From Vibrio atypicus (GTDB taxonomy: Bacteria > Pseudomonadota > Gammaproteobacteria > Enterobacterales > Vibrionaceae): a DNA stretch of 64,000 nt. The notes beneath the pieces are model-generated. The model was not told where the DNA came from, made no database searches, and saw only the letters and a list, made by a program, of their open reading frames with translations. Position 1 is the stretch's first letter; each line of letters begins with the position of its first letter. A program made the position numbers and the translations under genes. The stretch spans positions 62,001 to 126,000 of the forward strand of contig NZ_BLID01000006.1 in the NCBI RefSeq assembly GCF_009811315.1, read 5' to 3'. Of this stretch, positions 18,064-26,300 are shown one piece after another.

Positions 18064-19401
18064 ATGCAAACTTCCATCTACAAACAATTTTGGCGTTATA
18101 CCATTCCAACGGTAGCGGCAATGTTGGTCAATGGCCTGTATCAAGTTGTTGACGGGATCTTTATTGGTCGTTACGTCGGCGCAGATGGTCTAGCGGGGAT
18201 CAACGTCGCTTGGCCTGTGATTGGCTCTATTCTTGGTATCGGTATGCTGGTGGGTGTGGGTACCGGGGCCTTAGTTTCGATTCGACAAGGGGAGCAAGAT
18301 ACACAAGGCGCGAAGCAAGTATTAGCGACAGGCTTAGTCTTGTTGTTTGCATTGACGCCAATTGTCTCTGGGATCTTATTCTTCTTTGCAGAAAACTTCC
18401 TGTATTGGCAAGGGGCTGAAGGGCGTGTATTTGATCTCGGAATTCAATATCTTCATATCTTGATTGGTGCGTGTGCGTTCACATTAGGCTCTATTGCCAT
18501 GCCATTTTTGCTTCGCAATGATGATAGCCCAAACTTTGCTACTATTTTGATGGTGGTAGGTGCACTGATTAATATCGTGCTCGATTATCTGTTTATCGCT
18601 TGGCTTGATTGGGAGCTAACGGGAGCGGCGTTAGCGACAGCCATTGCTCAAATGGTGGTGACTGGATTAGGCTTATTCTACTTCTTTTCAGCAAAAGCAA
18701 AATTGCGTCTAAGCTGGAGCGAACTGAGACTGAAACTTGCCGCGATTCCACAGATTTTTGCTATTGGTACATCAAGCTTCTTTATGTACGCGTATGGTTC
18801 GATGATGGTTGCACTACACAATGCTTTGTTCTCTCAGTACGGTGACCAGTTGATGATTGGTGCTTACGCGATTTTGGGTTATATCGTAACGGTTTACTAC
18901 CTAACGGCAGAGGGGATTGCCAATGGTATGCAGCCATTGGTGAGCTACAACCATGGAGCTCGGAACCAAGACAACATCCGTAAGTTATTGAAAGTGGCCA
19001 TGTACAGTGCTGTATCTGTTGGTTTGGTGTTTGTGGTATTACTTAACCTGTTCCCAACGCAATTTATCTCAGTATTTAACAAAGGTAATGCTCTGTTGGT
19101 TGAATACACCGTATTAGGCATTCGTTTACACATGTTTGCTTTGGCGCTCGATGGCTTCTTAGTGGTAGCTGGTGCCTATTATCAGGCGATAAACAAGGGA
19201 AGCAAGGCGATGTTCGTGACGGTCGGCAACATGCTTATTCAGCTACCATTCTTGTATATTATGCCTAAGCTATTTGGTGTGCCAGGTATTTGGATAGCAT
19301 ACCCGCTATCAAATATTGCTCTTAGTGCAGTGGTTATCTATATGCTATGGAAAGATATACGACGCTTTGAAAACAAACCTGTGGAACAAGTTATCGCGTA
19401 A
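18064..19401 (+). CDS. MATE-family multidrug / toxin efflux transporter
   Basis: A 445-aa inner-membrane antiporter with about twelve hydrophobic helices arranged as two homologous halves. The N-terminal half starts QFWRYTIPTVAAMLVNGLYQVVDGIFIGRY, the standard MATE opening, and LGSIAMPFLLRNDDSP follows. The second half has GTSSFFMYAYGSMMVALHN and AEGIANGMQPLVSYNHGA. It uses a proton or sodium gradient to export cationic or organic compounds. It may resemble VmrA of V. parahaemolyticus, but I cannot confirm that. GGTGAG precedes the ATG. It is coupled to the MarR gene upstream and ends at a bidirectional terminator. Confidence 0.93.
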   Translation: MQTSIYKQFWRYTIPTVAAMLVNGLYQVVDGIFIGRYVGADGLAGINVAWPVIGSILGIGMLVGVGTGALVSIRQGEQDTQGAKQVLATGLVLLFALTPIVSGILFFFAENFLYWQGAEGRVFDLGIQYLHILIGACAFTLGSIAMPFLLRNDDSPNFATILMVVGALINIVLDYLFIAWLDWELTGAALATAIAQMVVTGLGLFYFFSAKAKLRLSWSELRLKLAAIPQIFAIGTSSFFMYAYGSMMVALHNALFSQYGDQLMIGAYAILGYIVTVYYLTAEGIANGMQPLVSYNHGARNQDNIRKLLKVAMYSAVSVGLVFVVLLNLFPTQFISVFNKGNALLVEYTVLGIRLHMFALALDGFLVVAGAYYQAINKGSKAMFVTVGNMLIQLPFLYIMPKLFGVPGIWIAYPLSNIALSAVVIYMLWKDIRRFENKPVEQVIA

Positions 19402-19402
19402 A

Positions 19403-19430
19403 AATAAAGGGCTCATTTGAGCCCTTTATT
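19403..19430. terminator. Bidirectional terminator between the MATE gene and ubiV
   Basis: AATAAAGGGCTC / GAGCCCTTTATT is a perfect 12-bp stem with a four-base loop. It serves the converging MATE and ubiUV units. Confidence 0.8.
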
Positions 19431-19445
19431 GTCTTTGAATATCTG

Positions 19446-20324
19446 CTAGATGTTTTTCACTTCTAGGCCAGCTAATTGGTGCCAATAGCCATTACATTGC
19501 CTTTGCGCAATTAGCATTGGCTTCTGTCCCGATTCGTTGGCGCGGAAATTGTCTAGCTCTGAGAAAGTATCAAGGCCAAGAGGACTTAATCGAACTACAT
19601 CTACTAAACCTTTCATGTTTGGCAAATCGTTAATTAGGTTGTAGCAATAGCCAGATTGAGTTTGGATACCGTTTAGATTGAAAACCTCTTGCCCTTCTTG
19701 GCTACTGACTTGAATCCCTGTTGGATACTTAATGCAGCAAGTCTCACAATCATCTTTGGCTTTATTTTCAGCGCGAGCAGTAAAACAGCGAGCTGAATAG
19801 GCCAGTGGTAGATAACCGTGGCTGAACACTTCGACTTCAAACTTGTTCTTAATACCAAGCTCATCACACTGGGTTAATACCTTGCTTAACCATTCTCGAG
19901 ACAGTTCAACTGGCATACACCAACGTGTCATGCCTTGCTTAAGAAACAAGTTCAGCGTATGAGCATTATAGGTATTCACCGCAGGGCCAACGACAAAAGG
20001 TACCTTGCTTTCAGACGCGAGTTGAATGGCTGATACGTCGTTAGCTTCAATCGCAAAGTCACCATTGTCGATGTACTTTTTCATGATGTTCACTTCACTT
20101 GGTGCTTCAAGCAGTGCCATGGTGGAGAGAACCACTTGTTTCCCCGATGTACTTAGCTCTTTAGCGATATCAAGCCAATGTTTTGGCTTCATCTCACGGC
20201 GCTTGGAGCAGACACTTTCACCGAGGTAGATGATATCAGCACTGCTTGATTGAGCTTGGTGGTAGAAATCTTCGACATTCTGTTTCGGCCAAAAGTAGAG
20301 CAGTGGGCCTAGTGCGTATTTCAT
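19446..20324 (-). CDS. ubiV: Oxygen-independent ubiquinone hydroxylation protein UbiV (U32 family)
   Basis: UbiV forms a heterodimer with UbiU that hydroxylates the ubiquinone ring without oxygen. The 292 aa match E. coli UbiV (YhbV) from MKYALGPLLYFWPK. The four Fe-S cysteines are present: one in GESVCSKRRE and three in the ARCFTARAENKAKDDCETCC region. The start is chosen by homology; an ATG at 20336, four codons earlier, has a better Shine-Dalgarno (GAGGA) and may be used. It lies 35 bp behind ubiU, clearly as one operon. A still longer frame overlapping the ubiU stop has no ribosome site. Confidence 0.95.
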   Translation of the reverse strand: MKYALGPLLYFWPKQNVEDFYHQAQSSSADIIYLGESVCSKRREMKPKHWLDIAKELSTSGKQVVLSTMALLEAPSEVNIMKKYIDNGDFAIEANDVSAIQLASESKVPFVVGPAVNTYNAHTLNLFLKQGMTRWCMPVELSREWLSKVLTQCDELGIKNKFEVEVFSHGYLPLAYSARCFTARAENKAKDDCETCCIKYPTGIQVSSQEGQEVFNLNGIQTQSGYCYNLINDLPNMKGLVDVVRLSPLGLDTFSELDNFRANESGQKPMLIAQRQCNGYWHQLAGLEVKNI

Positions 20325-20359
20325 GTTGTTTTCCATTGGATCCTCGACTGCTATCTGAT

Positions 20360-21373
20360 CTACTGCCATTTACGGTGGTAAGCACCTAGGGTCGTTTGAG
20401 TGCCTTCCGATACGTTCGCTAATGTGGCATCCCAAGCCGCTTCTACTTGGTAAGCTTCAGGGTTGGCCAAGTAGCGATCAATAGCAGCGCGCCATGTGAG
20501 AGTGACTTGCTCAACGTAAGCAGGGCTGCGTTGACGGCCTTCAATTTTCACTGACGCGACGTTAGCGGCAAATAATTCAGGCAACATAGAGAGAGTATTT
20601 AGGCTCGTTGGCTCTTCTAAAGCATGGTAAGCCTTTGTTTGGCCTTCTAAATCTGCAGTAAAACGCCCTTTACACAATGTCGGGTAGCCTGCATTTTCGC
20701 CTTCGCTATAACGATCAATCAAAATATCATTTAGGCGAGACTCTAAGCCTTGTTCAGTTTCTTGCCAGCGAACGTATTTGGCTGGTGAGCAAGCGCCAAC
20801 TGTATTTGGTGACTCACCTGTCATGTACGAAGATAAGTAACAGCGACCTTCAGACATGATGCACAAGCTTCCAAAAGCGAACACTTCAAGTTCTACATCA
20901 CTGGTGATATTGCGTGATAACTGTTTAACCTGATGAATGGATAAAACACGCGGTAAAACAACACGTTTGACGTTGAAGTTGTTCTTGTAGAAATCGACTG
21001 CTGCCACATTGGTTGCTGAGGCTTGAACTGAAAGGTGAAGCTCTAAATCCGGGTGCTTACGAGCGGCATAATCGAGCACGGCAATGTCGGCTACGATCAG
21101 TGCATCGACACCATTGTCGGCTGCGCGATCGACTGCGTCAGTCCAACGTTCAAACCCATCAGGGTGGGCAAACGTATTTAGAGCAACGTGAATCTTCTTG
21201 TTGTGGTCATGAACATATTGAACGGCTTTTTCTAATTTTTTGCCGGTAAAGTTCAAGCCTGCAAAGTGGCGTGCATTGGTGTCATCTTTAAAACCGATGT
21301 ACACCGCGTCTGCACCACAATCTATTGCAGTTTTTAGGGCAGGTAAGTTACCTGCTGGGCATAGGAGTTCCAT
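20360..21373 (-). CDS. ubiU: Oxygen-independent ubiquinone hydroxylation protein UbiU (U32 family)
   Basis: UbiU is the partner of UbiV in anaerobic ubiquinone synthesis. The 337 aa begin MELLCPAGNLPALK, as in E. coli YhbU. An upstream TTG is rejected. All four cluster-ligand cysteines are visible: CIMSEGRC (two), GACSPAK (one) and YPTLCKGR (one). SVKIEGRQRSPAYV is the U32 signature. It is the first gene of ubiUV. A degenerate FNR-type site precedes its promoter at class II spacing. Confidence 0.96.
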   Translation of the reverse strand: MELLCPAGNLPALKTAIDCGADAVYIGFKDDTNARHFAGLNFTGKKLEKAVQYVHDHNKKIHVALNTFAHPDGFERWTDAVDRAADNGVDALIVADIAVLDYAARKHPDLELHLSVQASATNVAAVDFYKNNFNVKRVVLPRVLSIHQVKQLSRNITSDVELEVFAFGSLCIMSEGRCYLSSYMTGESPNTVGACSPAKYVRWQETEQGLESRLNDILIDRYSEGENAGYPTLCKGRFTADLEGQTKAYHALEEPTSLNTLSMLPELFAANVASVKIEGRQRSPAYVEQVTLTWRAAIDRYLANPEAYQVEAAWDATLANVSEGTQTTLGAYHRKWQ

Positions 21374-21411
21374 TGCTCTTACCAAGACTGTCTCTTCAAA
21401 ATTTGCTGAGC

Positions 21412-21453
21412 ATTTTATGAAGAATTATGAATGGCAAATTTGATGTAAGGCAG
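21412..21453 (-). promoter_or_regulatory. ubiU promoter with degenerate FNR-type site
   Basis: On the minus strand CTGCC-TTAC-ATCAA (21453-21440) has one perfect FNR half-site. Its centre is 32 bp from the centre of a TAAAAT -10 (21417-21412), exactly the spacing of a site at -41.5. E. coli ubiUV is FNR-activated. The left half-site matches only two of five. Confidence 0.4.
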
Positions 21454-21490
21454 GTTTGAGTGAGTTTCTTGGTCAAATACTCACTTGTGG

Positions 21491-23533
21491 TTAGTTTTTG
21501 TGGCGACGGTTTTGTGCAAACAGTTCTTCAACTTCGTGCTTTGGTTGCGGGCGATGAAAATGGAAGCCTTGGATCGAGTTACAGTTAAGGTTAGAAAGCA
21601 AGGTCGCTTGCTGTTGAGTTTCAACACCTTCGGCTACCACGGTAAGGTTAAGAGATTTGCCGAGATTAATGATGTTCTCAATAACGGTAACTTGTTTTGG
21701 CAGTGTATCAATGTCGGTGATAAACGCACGGTCTATCTTAAGCTCGTCAATAGGGAAGCGAGCGAGATAAGAGAGTGAAGAATACCCAGTGCCAAAATCA
21801 TCGATTGAAAGTGAAAAGCCGAGCTTCTTGATTGCATTGAGCATCTGCAACGTGTGGTCACTGTCACTCATTACAGCACTTTCGGTTAGCTCGAAAGTAA
21901 TACAGCTAGGGTCAAGCTCTGAGGTGCGTGTGAGCTTTTCCATGTAATCGATTAACTTAGGGTTACCAAATTGTTCTGGTGAGAGGTTGATCGCTACCCG
22001 CCCTGGCAGAATACCTTGCAGCTTCCAGCGTTTGACCGTGCTGAATACTTCACGCATTACTACTCGACCAAGATGTTCAATCAACCCCGCGCGTTCCGCG
22101 ACAGGAATGAAAGCAGCTGGGCTAATGTAGCCTTCTACTGGGTGTTTCCAACGGATCAGAGCTTCAGCGCCATTGATACTAAAATCCCGTGCATTAACCT
22201 TAGGTTGATACCAAACTTCTAGCCCATTTTGTTGTAGAGCTTTTTGCAGTTCAATCTCAAGCCAAAGACGCATTCGCGCTTCTTTGTTCATTTGATCGTT
22301 GAACTTAATCAGTCGGTTACGCCCACGATCTTTCGCTTCATACATCGCGGTGTCGGCATTTTGCAATAAAATTCGTGCGTCATTACCATCACCTGGATAG
22401 GCCACGCTACCAATTGAACAGGCCAAGCGCTTACTGAAGTGATGAAGGTCAAAGGGTTGGTTGATCAGAGAGATAATGCGCTCGGAAAGCATTTCTGCCA
22501 TGCGGTTATTCTCTGGCTCCGGCAGAATCAGACCAAACTCATCACCTCCTAAATGCCCTAATACCGCTTGCTGTGGTAGAAGACGCTTAAGACGAGATGA
22601 GACCTCTTTAATCACCTTGTCGCCAATGTGATGCCCTAATGAGTCATTGATATTTTTAAAGTTATCAATGTCCAGATAAAGCATGATTAGCGGAGTTTCA
22701 TTATGGATAAGCTGCTCGAGTCGCTTGGTAAAACCGAAACGGTTGTATAGGCCTGTAAGGGAGTCGATATGAGCATCTTCACGGTTGGTCGCTGAGAGGA
22801 GTTTCGGCGCAGCTTCGGCATCTTGAATTAAGATTAGCTGCGAGTTGCTACCCAACACCATCGTGCTATCTGCGTTAAGTTGGACTCTTCGCTCGAAACC
22901 GCAGCGAGGACCAGTTAAGCACATCAAGGGCGCTTCACCCAACGTCGAGCTCAGCGATTCAGAAAAAACCGTTTTGGTTTTCTCATCGACAAATAGCCGA
23001 GAAAGACTATCTCCAAGGATATCTTGCGCCGATTCAAAGCCCAATAAGCGAATTGCAGCTGGATTAGCAGAGATAATGCAGTCATCTTCGACTAAGAGTA
23101 AGCCATCAGGCAATAGCGATGTTAAGGTCGAAAATCGTCCTTCAGACTCTTCTAAAGAGCGGATTAGAATGTGTTTTTCTGAGGTATCTATTGCGTGGAA
23201 GCTGACATGTTCGATGCCGTTGTCACCATTAATTGGCGATAGGCTGAAGTGAAGACTGGTTTCGAGGTCGTTGGCCCCTAGCGTAATTTCTGCCTCTAGA
23301 GATTCACCACCAAAAGCGCGTCGGTAATAGGGTTTAAGGAGGTTATAAAACTGCTCGCCTAATATTTGGCTGTCATTCATACCCACCAATTCAGATGCGG
23401 TTAAACCTGCGATATCACAATAGCGCCCATTAACCAAAGCATAGTTATGTTGGTTATCTAAAATGGCGAAAAAAAACGGACTTTTATCCGTTAGTTTTGT
23501 AAACCAGTGCTGAAGTTGTTGCGATAGCATCAA
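21491..23533 (-). CDS. rocS: PAS-GGDEF-EAL cyclic di-GMP protein, RocS-like
   Basis: A 680-aa cytoplasmic signalling protein. Two PAS-like sensor segments (about residues 10-120 and 130-250) precede a GGDEF domain with intact GGDEF at 329-333 and an EAL domain with intact EAL at 457-459. DDFGTGYSSL and VVAEGVET are also present, so the phosphodiesterase site looks complete. The RxxD inhibitory site before GGDEF is absent (PQQA there). The architecture and the place beside ubiU/ubiT match V. cholerae RocS (VC0653), a c-di-GMP phosphodiesterase affecting rugosity and motility; the name rests on recall of that locus. Whether the GGDEF half is active is open. Confidence 0.85.
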   Translation of the reverse strand: MMLSQQLQHWFTKLTDKSPFFFAILDNQHNYALVNGRYCDIAGLTASELVGMNDSQILGEQFYNLLKPYYRRAFGGESLEAEITLGANDLETSLHFSLSPINGDNGIEHVSFHAIDTSEKHILIRSLEESEGRFSTLTSLLPDGLLLVEDDCIISANPAAIRLLGFESAQDILGDSLSRLFVDEKTKTVFSESLSSTLGEAPLMCLTGPRCGFERRVQLNADSTMVLGSNSQLILIQDAEAAPKLLSATNREDAHIDSLTGLYNRFGFTKRLEQLIHNETPLIMLYLDIDNFKNINDSLGHHIGDKVIKEVSSRLKRLLPQQAVLGHLGGDEFGLILPEPENNRMAEMLSERIISLINQPFDLHHFSKRLACSIGSVAYPGDGNDARILLQNADTAMYEAKDRGRNRLIKFNDQMNKEARMRLWLEIELQKALQQNGLEVWYQPKVNARDFSINGAEALIRWKHPVEGYISPAAFIPVAERAGLIEHLGRVVMREVFSTVKRWKLQGILPGRVAINLSPEQFGNPKLIDYMEKLTRTSELDPSCITFELTESAVMSDSDHTLQMLNAIKKLGFSLSIDDFGTGYSSLSYLARFPIDELKIDRAFITDIDTLPKQVTVIENIINLGKSLNLTVVAEGVETQQQATLLSNLNCNSIQGFHFHRPQPKHEVEELFAQNRRHKN

Positions 23534-23649
23534 AGTGTTACCGATTTTCCCTAAATGCAGTGAAATCCATTGGGCTGTTGGATAGTTCTATTCGACTAAT
23601 ATAACTGGCATTGACCTGATATTAAAGAGTTACACGATATCGCGATTCT

Positions 23650-23691
23650 TTGATAAATGACAGGTATCGAGTTATTAACATCTACTATGAT
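23650..23691 (+). promoter_or_regulatory. ubiT promoter with degenerate FNR-type site
   Basis: TTGAT-AAAT-GACAG (23650-23663) has one perfect FNR half-site. Its centre lies 32 bp before the centre of a TATGAT -10 (23686-23691), the class II distance. The second half-site is poor (two of five). Confidence 0.4.
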
Positions 23692-23728
23692 ATCCAATTC
23701 TAGCTAACTAAAGTAACGGATAACTCGC

Positions 23729-24256
23729 GTGATTAACAAGATTCGCACCCAACTAGTTCAAAATGCCGCATCAATTTTGCGATCTCCAGTCCACTTATTA
23801 CCTCAATCTGTACAAAAAAAAGCCTTATTAGAAGGGCTTAAAACCGTATTTAAAGAGGCGCTAGAAGATGGAGACTTTGAGTTTCTTGAAGATAAGTGGT
23901 TAAAGGTAGAAGTAAAGGATATGCAGCTGAGTTGGTACATCAGCTACGAAGATGAGCGCCTAGTAGTTGCGGATAAGCCAATGCAAGAAGATGTGGCGTT
24001 TCGTGGCAACTTAAATGATTTGGTTTTAATCTCTGGTCGTAAAGAAGATCCTGATACGCTGTTTTTCCAACGTCGTCTTTCTATTGAAGGGGACACTGAG
24101 CTGGGCTTAGAAGTGAAAAACCTAATGGATAGCGTTGATTTACAATCATTGCCGAAGCCGTTACAAACTTTGTTAAATCAACTAGCCGATTTTGTGCAGA
24201 AAGGCTTACAATCGCCAGCTACACAAAGTGAGGTAATTAATGCTTATTCGAACTGA
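23729..24256 (+). CDS. ubiT: Ubiquinone anaerobic accessory factor UbiT (SCP2 domain)
   Basis: UbiT is a lipid-binding SCP2-like protein needed with UbiUV for oxygen-independent ubiquinone synthesis. The 175 aa start at a GTG (VINKIRTQL). They carry the diagnostic block RKEDPDTLFFQRRLSIEGDTELGLEVKNLMD shared with E. coli YhbT. The first 45 residues are an amphipathic region. It diverges from rocS and overlaps the start of the acetyltransferase gene by 17 bases, as yhbT and yhbS are neighbours in E. coli. Confidence 0.93.
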   Translation: MINKIRTQLVQNAASILRSPVHLLPQSVQKKALLEGLKTVFKEALEDGDFEFLEDKWLKVEVKDMQLSWYISYEDERLVVADKPMQEDVAFRGNLNDLVLISGRKEDPDTLFFQRRLSIEGDTELGLEVKNLMDSVDLQSLPKPLQTLLNQLADFVQKGLQSPATQSEVINAYSN

Positions 24257-24743
24257 AGCACCGGTTGATATTCTTGCCGTTGATCGACTATTAAAAACAG
24301 CTTTTGAAACAGAAGCTGAAGCGAACTTGGTTATGAGACTAAGAGAAAATGGCAATCGTACATTTTCGTTAGTGGCATGTACCGATGAAGGCGAAGTGAT
24401 CGGCCACCTTTTCTTTAGTCCGGTAACATTAGACGGTGAAGACTTAAATTGGCAAGGTCTAGCACCTTTGGCTGTAAAAGAAGAATATCGAGGGCAAGGT
24501 ATTGCTCAACAATTAGTTGAGGAAGCATTCTCTTCACTTTATGAGCTTGGTTATCCTGCTTGTGTTGTATTGGGCGACCCAGCTTATTATAGCCGTTTTG
24601 GTTTTGTTCCAGCTGAAACACATCAAATGCGTTGTGTTTGGGATGTGCCAGCAGGTGCGTTCCAAGTTAAAGAGCTAAAGCCTGAAGAGTTTACTGGACG
24701 TACTGGACTAATTGAGTATTGTCCTGAGTTTTCAGATTTATAG
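24240..24743 (+). CDS. yhbS: GNAT-family N-acetyltransferase (YhbS-like)
   Basis: A 167-aa acetyl-CoA-dependent acyltransferase of unknown substrate. The CoA-binding loop is in LAVKEEYRGQGIAQQLVEEA, preceded by a beta-strand with GHLFFSPV. VVLGDPAYYSRFGF is the typical YhbS C-terminal strand motif. The ATG has GAGG six bases upstream, inside the end of ubiT, so translation is coupled. The same neighbour pair occurs in E. coli. Confidence 0.9.
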   Translation: MLIRTEAPVDILAVDRLLKTAFETEAEANLVMRLRENGNRTFSLVACTDEGEVIGHLFFSPVTLDGEDLNWQGLAPLAVKEEYRGQGIAQQLVEEAFSSLYELGYPACVVLGDPAYYSRFGFVPAETHQMRCVWDVPAGAFQVKELKPEEFTGRTGLIEYCPEFSDL

Positions 24744-25025
24744 TCTGAGTTTTTGATACTTAAATATCAGGTAGAAGCCTTATATCTTAGGTATTTATGA
24801 TAAAAACGTGCCGTGTCCTTTATTGATGCTCGGGTTTTGAAAAGGTTTTTGACCTTTTTTTGAGCGGTTGACACGTTTGCATGGTTTTTTTGCAAATTAT
24901 CTCTTGTCAGCGTCAGAGCGTTTCGCTAGTATTGCTCGGCCTTCGGTAAGGAGGTCGCTAGCCTTGTTCTGAAAATTAATTTTCTGAGCGGCGCTGGCTC
25001 AACAATTTGGAACATAGGTGGAAAA
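24744..25025 (+). promoter_or_regulatory. yhbS-secG intergenic region
   Basis: This 282-bp gap holds a probable terminator at 24840-24861 (AAAAGGT / ACCTTTT with T tail). A consensus -35 TTGACA follows at 24868-24873, although no good -10 sits at 17 bp. The rest is a GC-richer leader with the palindrome GAAAATTAATTTTC (24971-24984) before secG. GGTGG precedes the secG ATG. Confidence 0.5.
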
Positions 25026-25361
25026 ATGTTTACAGTTCTACTTGTGATTTACCTGTTGGCAGCGGTTGGTGTAATCGGCCTAGTGTTGATTCAACAAGGT
25101 AAAGGCGCAGATATGGGAGCCTCATTCGGTGCAGGCGCATCAAACACAGTGTTTGGCGCAAGCGGCTCAGGTAATTTCTTAACCCGAATGACTGCAATTT
25201 TTGCAACAGCATTTTTCGTTCTTAGCTTAGTGCTTGGTAATATGTCTACACATAAAACTGAGTCACAATGGATTGACCCAACTCAAGGTCAAGTTATCCA
25301 GCAAGCTGAAGACGCAGTGAGTGAAGTTCCAGCACCTCAGGGTGATGAAATTCCTCAATAA
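25026..25361 (+). CDS. secG: Preprotein translocase subunit SecG
   Basis: SecG is the small SecYEG channel subunit that speeds protein export. The 111 aa show two transmembrane helices (residues 2-22 and about 52-72). Between them is the conserved cytoplasmic loop GADMGASFGAGASNTVFGASGSG, cut here for length. The tail is acidic. It is followed by tRNA-Leu(GAG), as in E. coli secG-leuU. Confidence 0.96.
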   Translation: MFTVLLVIYLLAAVGVIGLVLIQQGKGADMGASFGAGASNTVFGASGSGNFLTRMTAIFATAFFVLSLVLGNMSTHKTESQWIDPTQGQVIQQAEDAVSEVPAPQGDEIPQ

Positions 25362-25392
25362 GCTATTTTCTAGCTTTTAGATAGATTTAGCT

Positions 25393-25477
25393 GCCGAGAT
25401 GGTGAAATTGGTAGACACGCCAGCATGAGGTGCTGGTGCCTTATGGTGTGAGGGTTCGAGTCCCTCTCTCGGCACCA
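25393..25477 (+). tRNA. leuU: tRNA-Leu (anticodon GAG)
   Basis: The 85 bases begin GCCGAGA and end in TCTCGGC-A-CCA, giving a complete 7-bp acceptor stem. The anticodon stem CCAGC / GCTGG encloses the loop ATGAGGT, so the anticodon is GAG, reading CUU/CUC. A long variable arm, as in class II tRNAs, and the GGTTCGAGTCC T-arm follow. The CCA is encoded. It lies 31 bp after secG. Confidence 0.96.
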
Positions 25478-25490
25478 TTGATTTACAAAC

Positions 25491-25518
25491 TTGTAAAACA
25501 CCTTGGAGAGCGTATAAT
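25491..25518 (+). promoter_or_regulatory. Promoter of the metY-nusA-infB operon
   Basis: TTGTAA (25491-25496) and TATAAT (25513-25518), 16 bp apart, lie 15 bases before the initiator tRNA gene. Confidence 0.7.
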
Positions 25519-25533
25519 GCTCGACAAGTCGGA

Positions 25534-25610
<77 letters not shown>

Positions 25611-25656
25611 AATTCTTTCAGAGTTTGGGCAAGTTTGCGCGGTAGTAATACTGCGA

Positions 25657-25682
25657 GTTAGATGGCATAGATTTCATCTAAC
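25657..25682 (+). promoter_or_regulatory. Leader hairpin between metY and rimP
   Basis: GTTAGATG (25657-25664) pairs perfectly with CATCTAAC (25675-25682) around a ten-base loop. It precedes two terminators and may be part of tRNA 3'-end processing or of the attenuation leader. Confidence 0.45.
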
Positions 25683-25697
25683 GTATCAGGGTCCAGC

Positions 25698-25731
25698 AAC
25701 AAAAAACCCCGACTTTTCGGGGTTTTTTGTT
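25698..25731 (+). terminator. First leader terminator of the nusA operon
   Basis: A perfect 15-bp stem (AACAAAAAACCCCGA and its complement) with loop CTTT and a run of six T residues lies 88 bases after metY and before rimP. Confidence 0.9.
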
Positions 25732-25782
25732 ATCTGAATTTTCCTAACTGGAAAATTTGGAGTGTTGCTTGGAATTTAAATT

Positions 25783-25803
25783 GGGCTTTGAGCCCTTTTT
25801 TTG
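25783..25803 (+). terminator. Second leader terminator, directly before rimP
   Basis: GGGCT / AGCCC with a three-base loop and a seven-plus T tail ends only 17 bases before the rimP start codon. A terminator this close to the operon's first protein gene implies regulated read-through. Confidence 0.7.
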
Positions 25804-25820
25804 TTTCTGGAGTGGTTTAA

Positions 25821-26276
25821 ATGACTGGTTTAGAAAGACAACTTACTGAAATGCTTGAAGCTCCTGTAGCTGCATCAGGTTATGAGTTAGTTGGATTAGA
25901 ATTTATTCGCGCAGGCGAGCATTCAACGTTACGTATCTTTATTGATAGTGAAAACGGCATAAACGTCGAAGATTGTGCTGAAGTTAGCCGTCAAGTTAGC
26001 GCAGTTATGGACGTTGAAGATCCAATCACGGTGGCTTACAACCTTGAAGTGTCTTCTCCTGGTTTAGAACGACCACTTTTCAAAGCAGCACACTATGAAC
26101 AATTTATTGGTCACGAGGTAAGCATCGTTTTGAAAATGGCTGTAGGTAACCGCCGTAAATGGAAAGGCGTTATCCAAGCAGTTGATGGCGAGACAATCTC
26201 GGTTACTGTTGAAGGTAACAATGAAGAGTTTGCTCTTAGCAACATCTCAAAAGCCAACCTCATCCCTAAATTTTAA
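25821..26276 (+). CDS. rimP: Ribosome maturation factor RimP
   Basis: RimP assists 30S maturation, binding S12 and early assembly intermediates. The 151 aa match the family. [20 protein letters not shown] is the N-terminal alpha/beta domain opening and [14 protein letters not shown] the conserved linker; an SH3-like C-terminal domain follows. TCTGGAG lies before the ATG. It is followed after 24 bp by nusA. Confidence 0.97.
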   Translation: MTGLERQLTEMLEAPVAASGYELVGLEFIRAGEHSTLRIFIDSENGINVEDCAEVSRQVSAVMDVEDPITVAYNLEVSSPGLERPLFKAAHYEQFIGHEVSIVLKMAVGNRRKWKGVIQAVDGETISVTVEGNNEEFALSNISKANLIPKF

Positions 26277-26300
26277 TTAAAGTCTTAGAGGCTATTTAAA

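Noticed and set aside
20325..20369. Start of ubiV overlapping the ubiU stop
   Set aside because: No Shine-Dalgarno before 20369, and the protein family starts at or four codons before 20324.
22845..23252. Plus-strand frame of 135 codons opposite rocS
   Set aside because: No ribosome site and no family resemblance; an antisense shadow.
23700..23710. A further MarR-type half-site (AGCTAACT) near ubiT
   Set aside because: Only one arm is present; it lacks the inverted partner seen in the two true operators.
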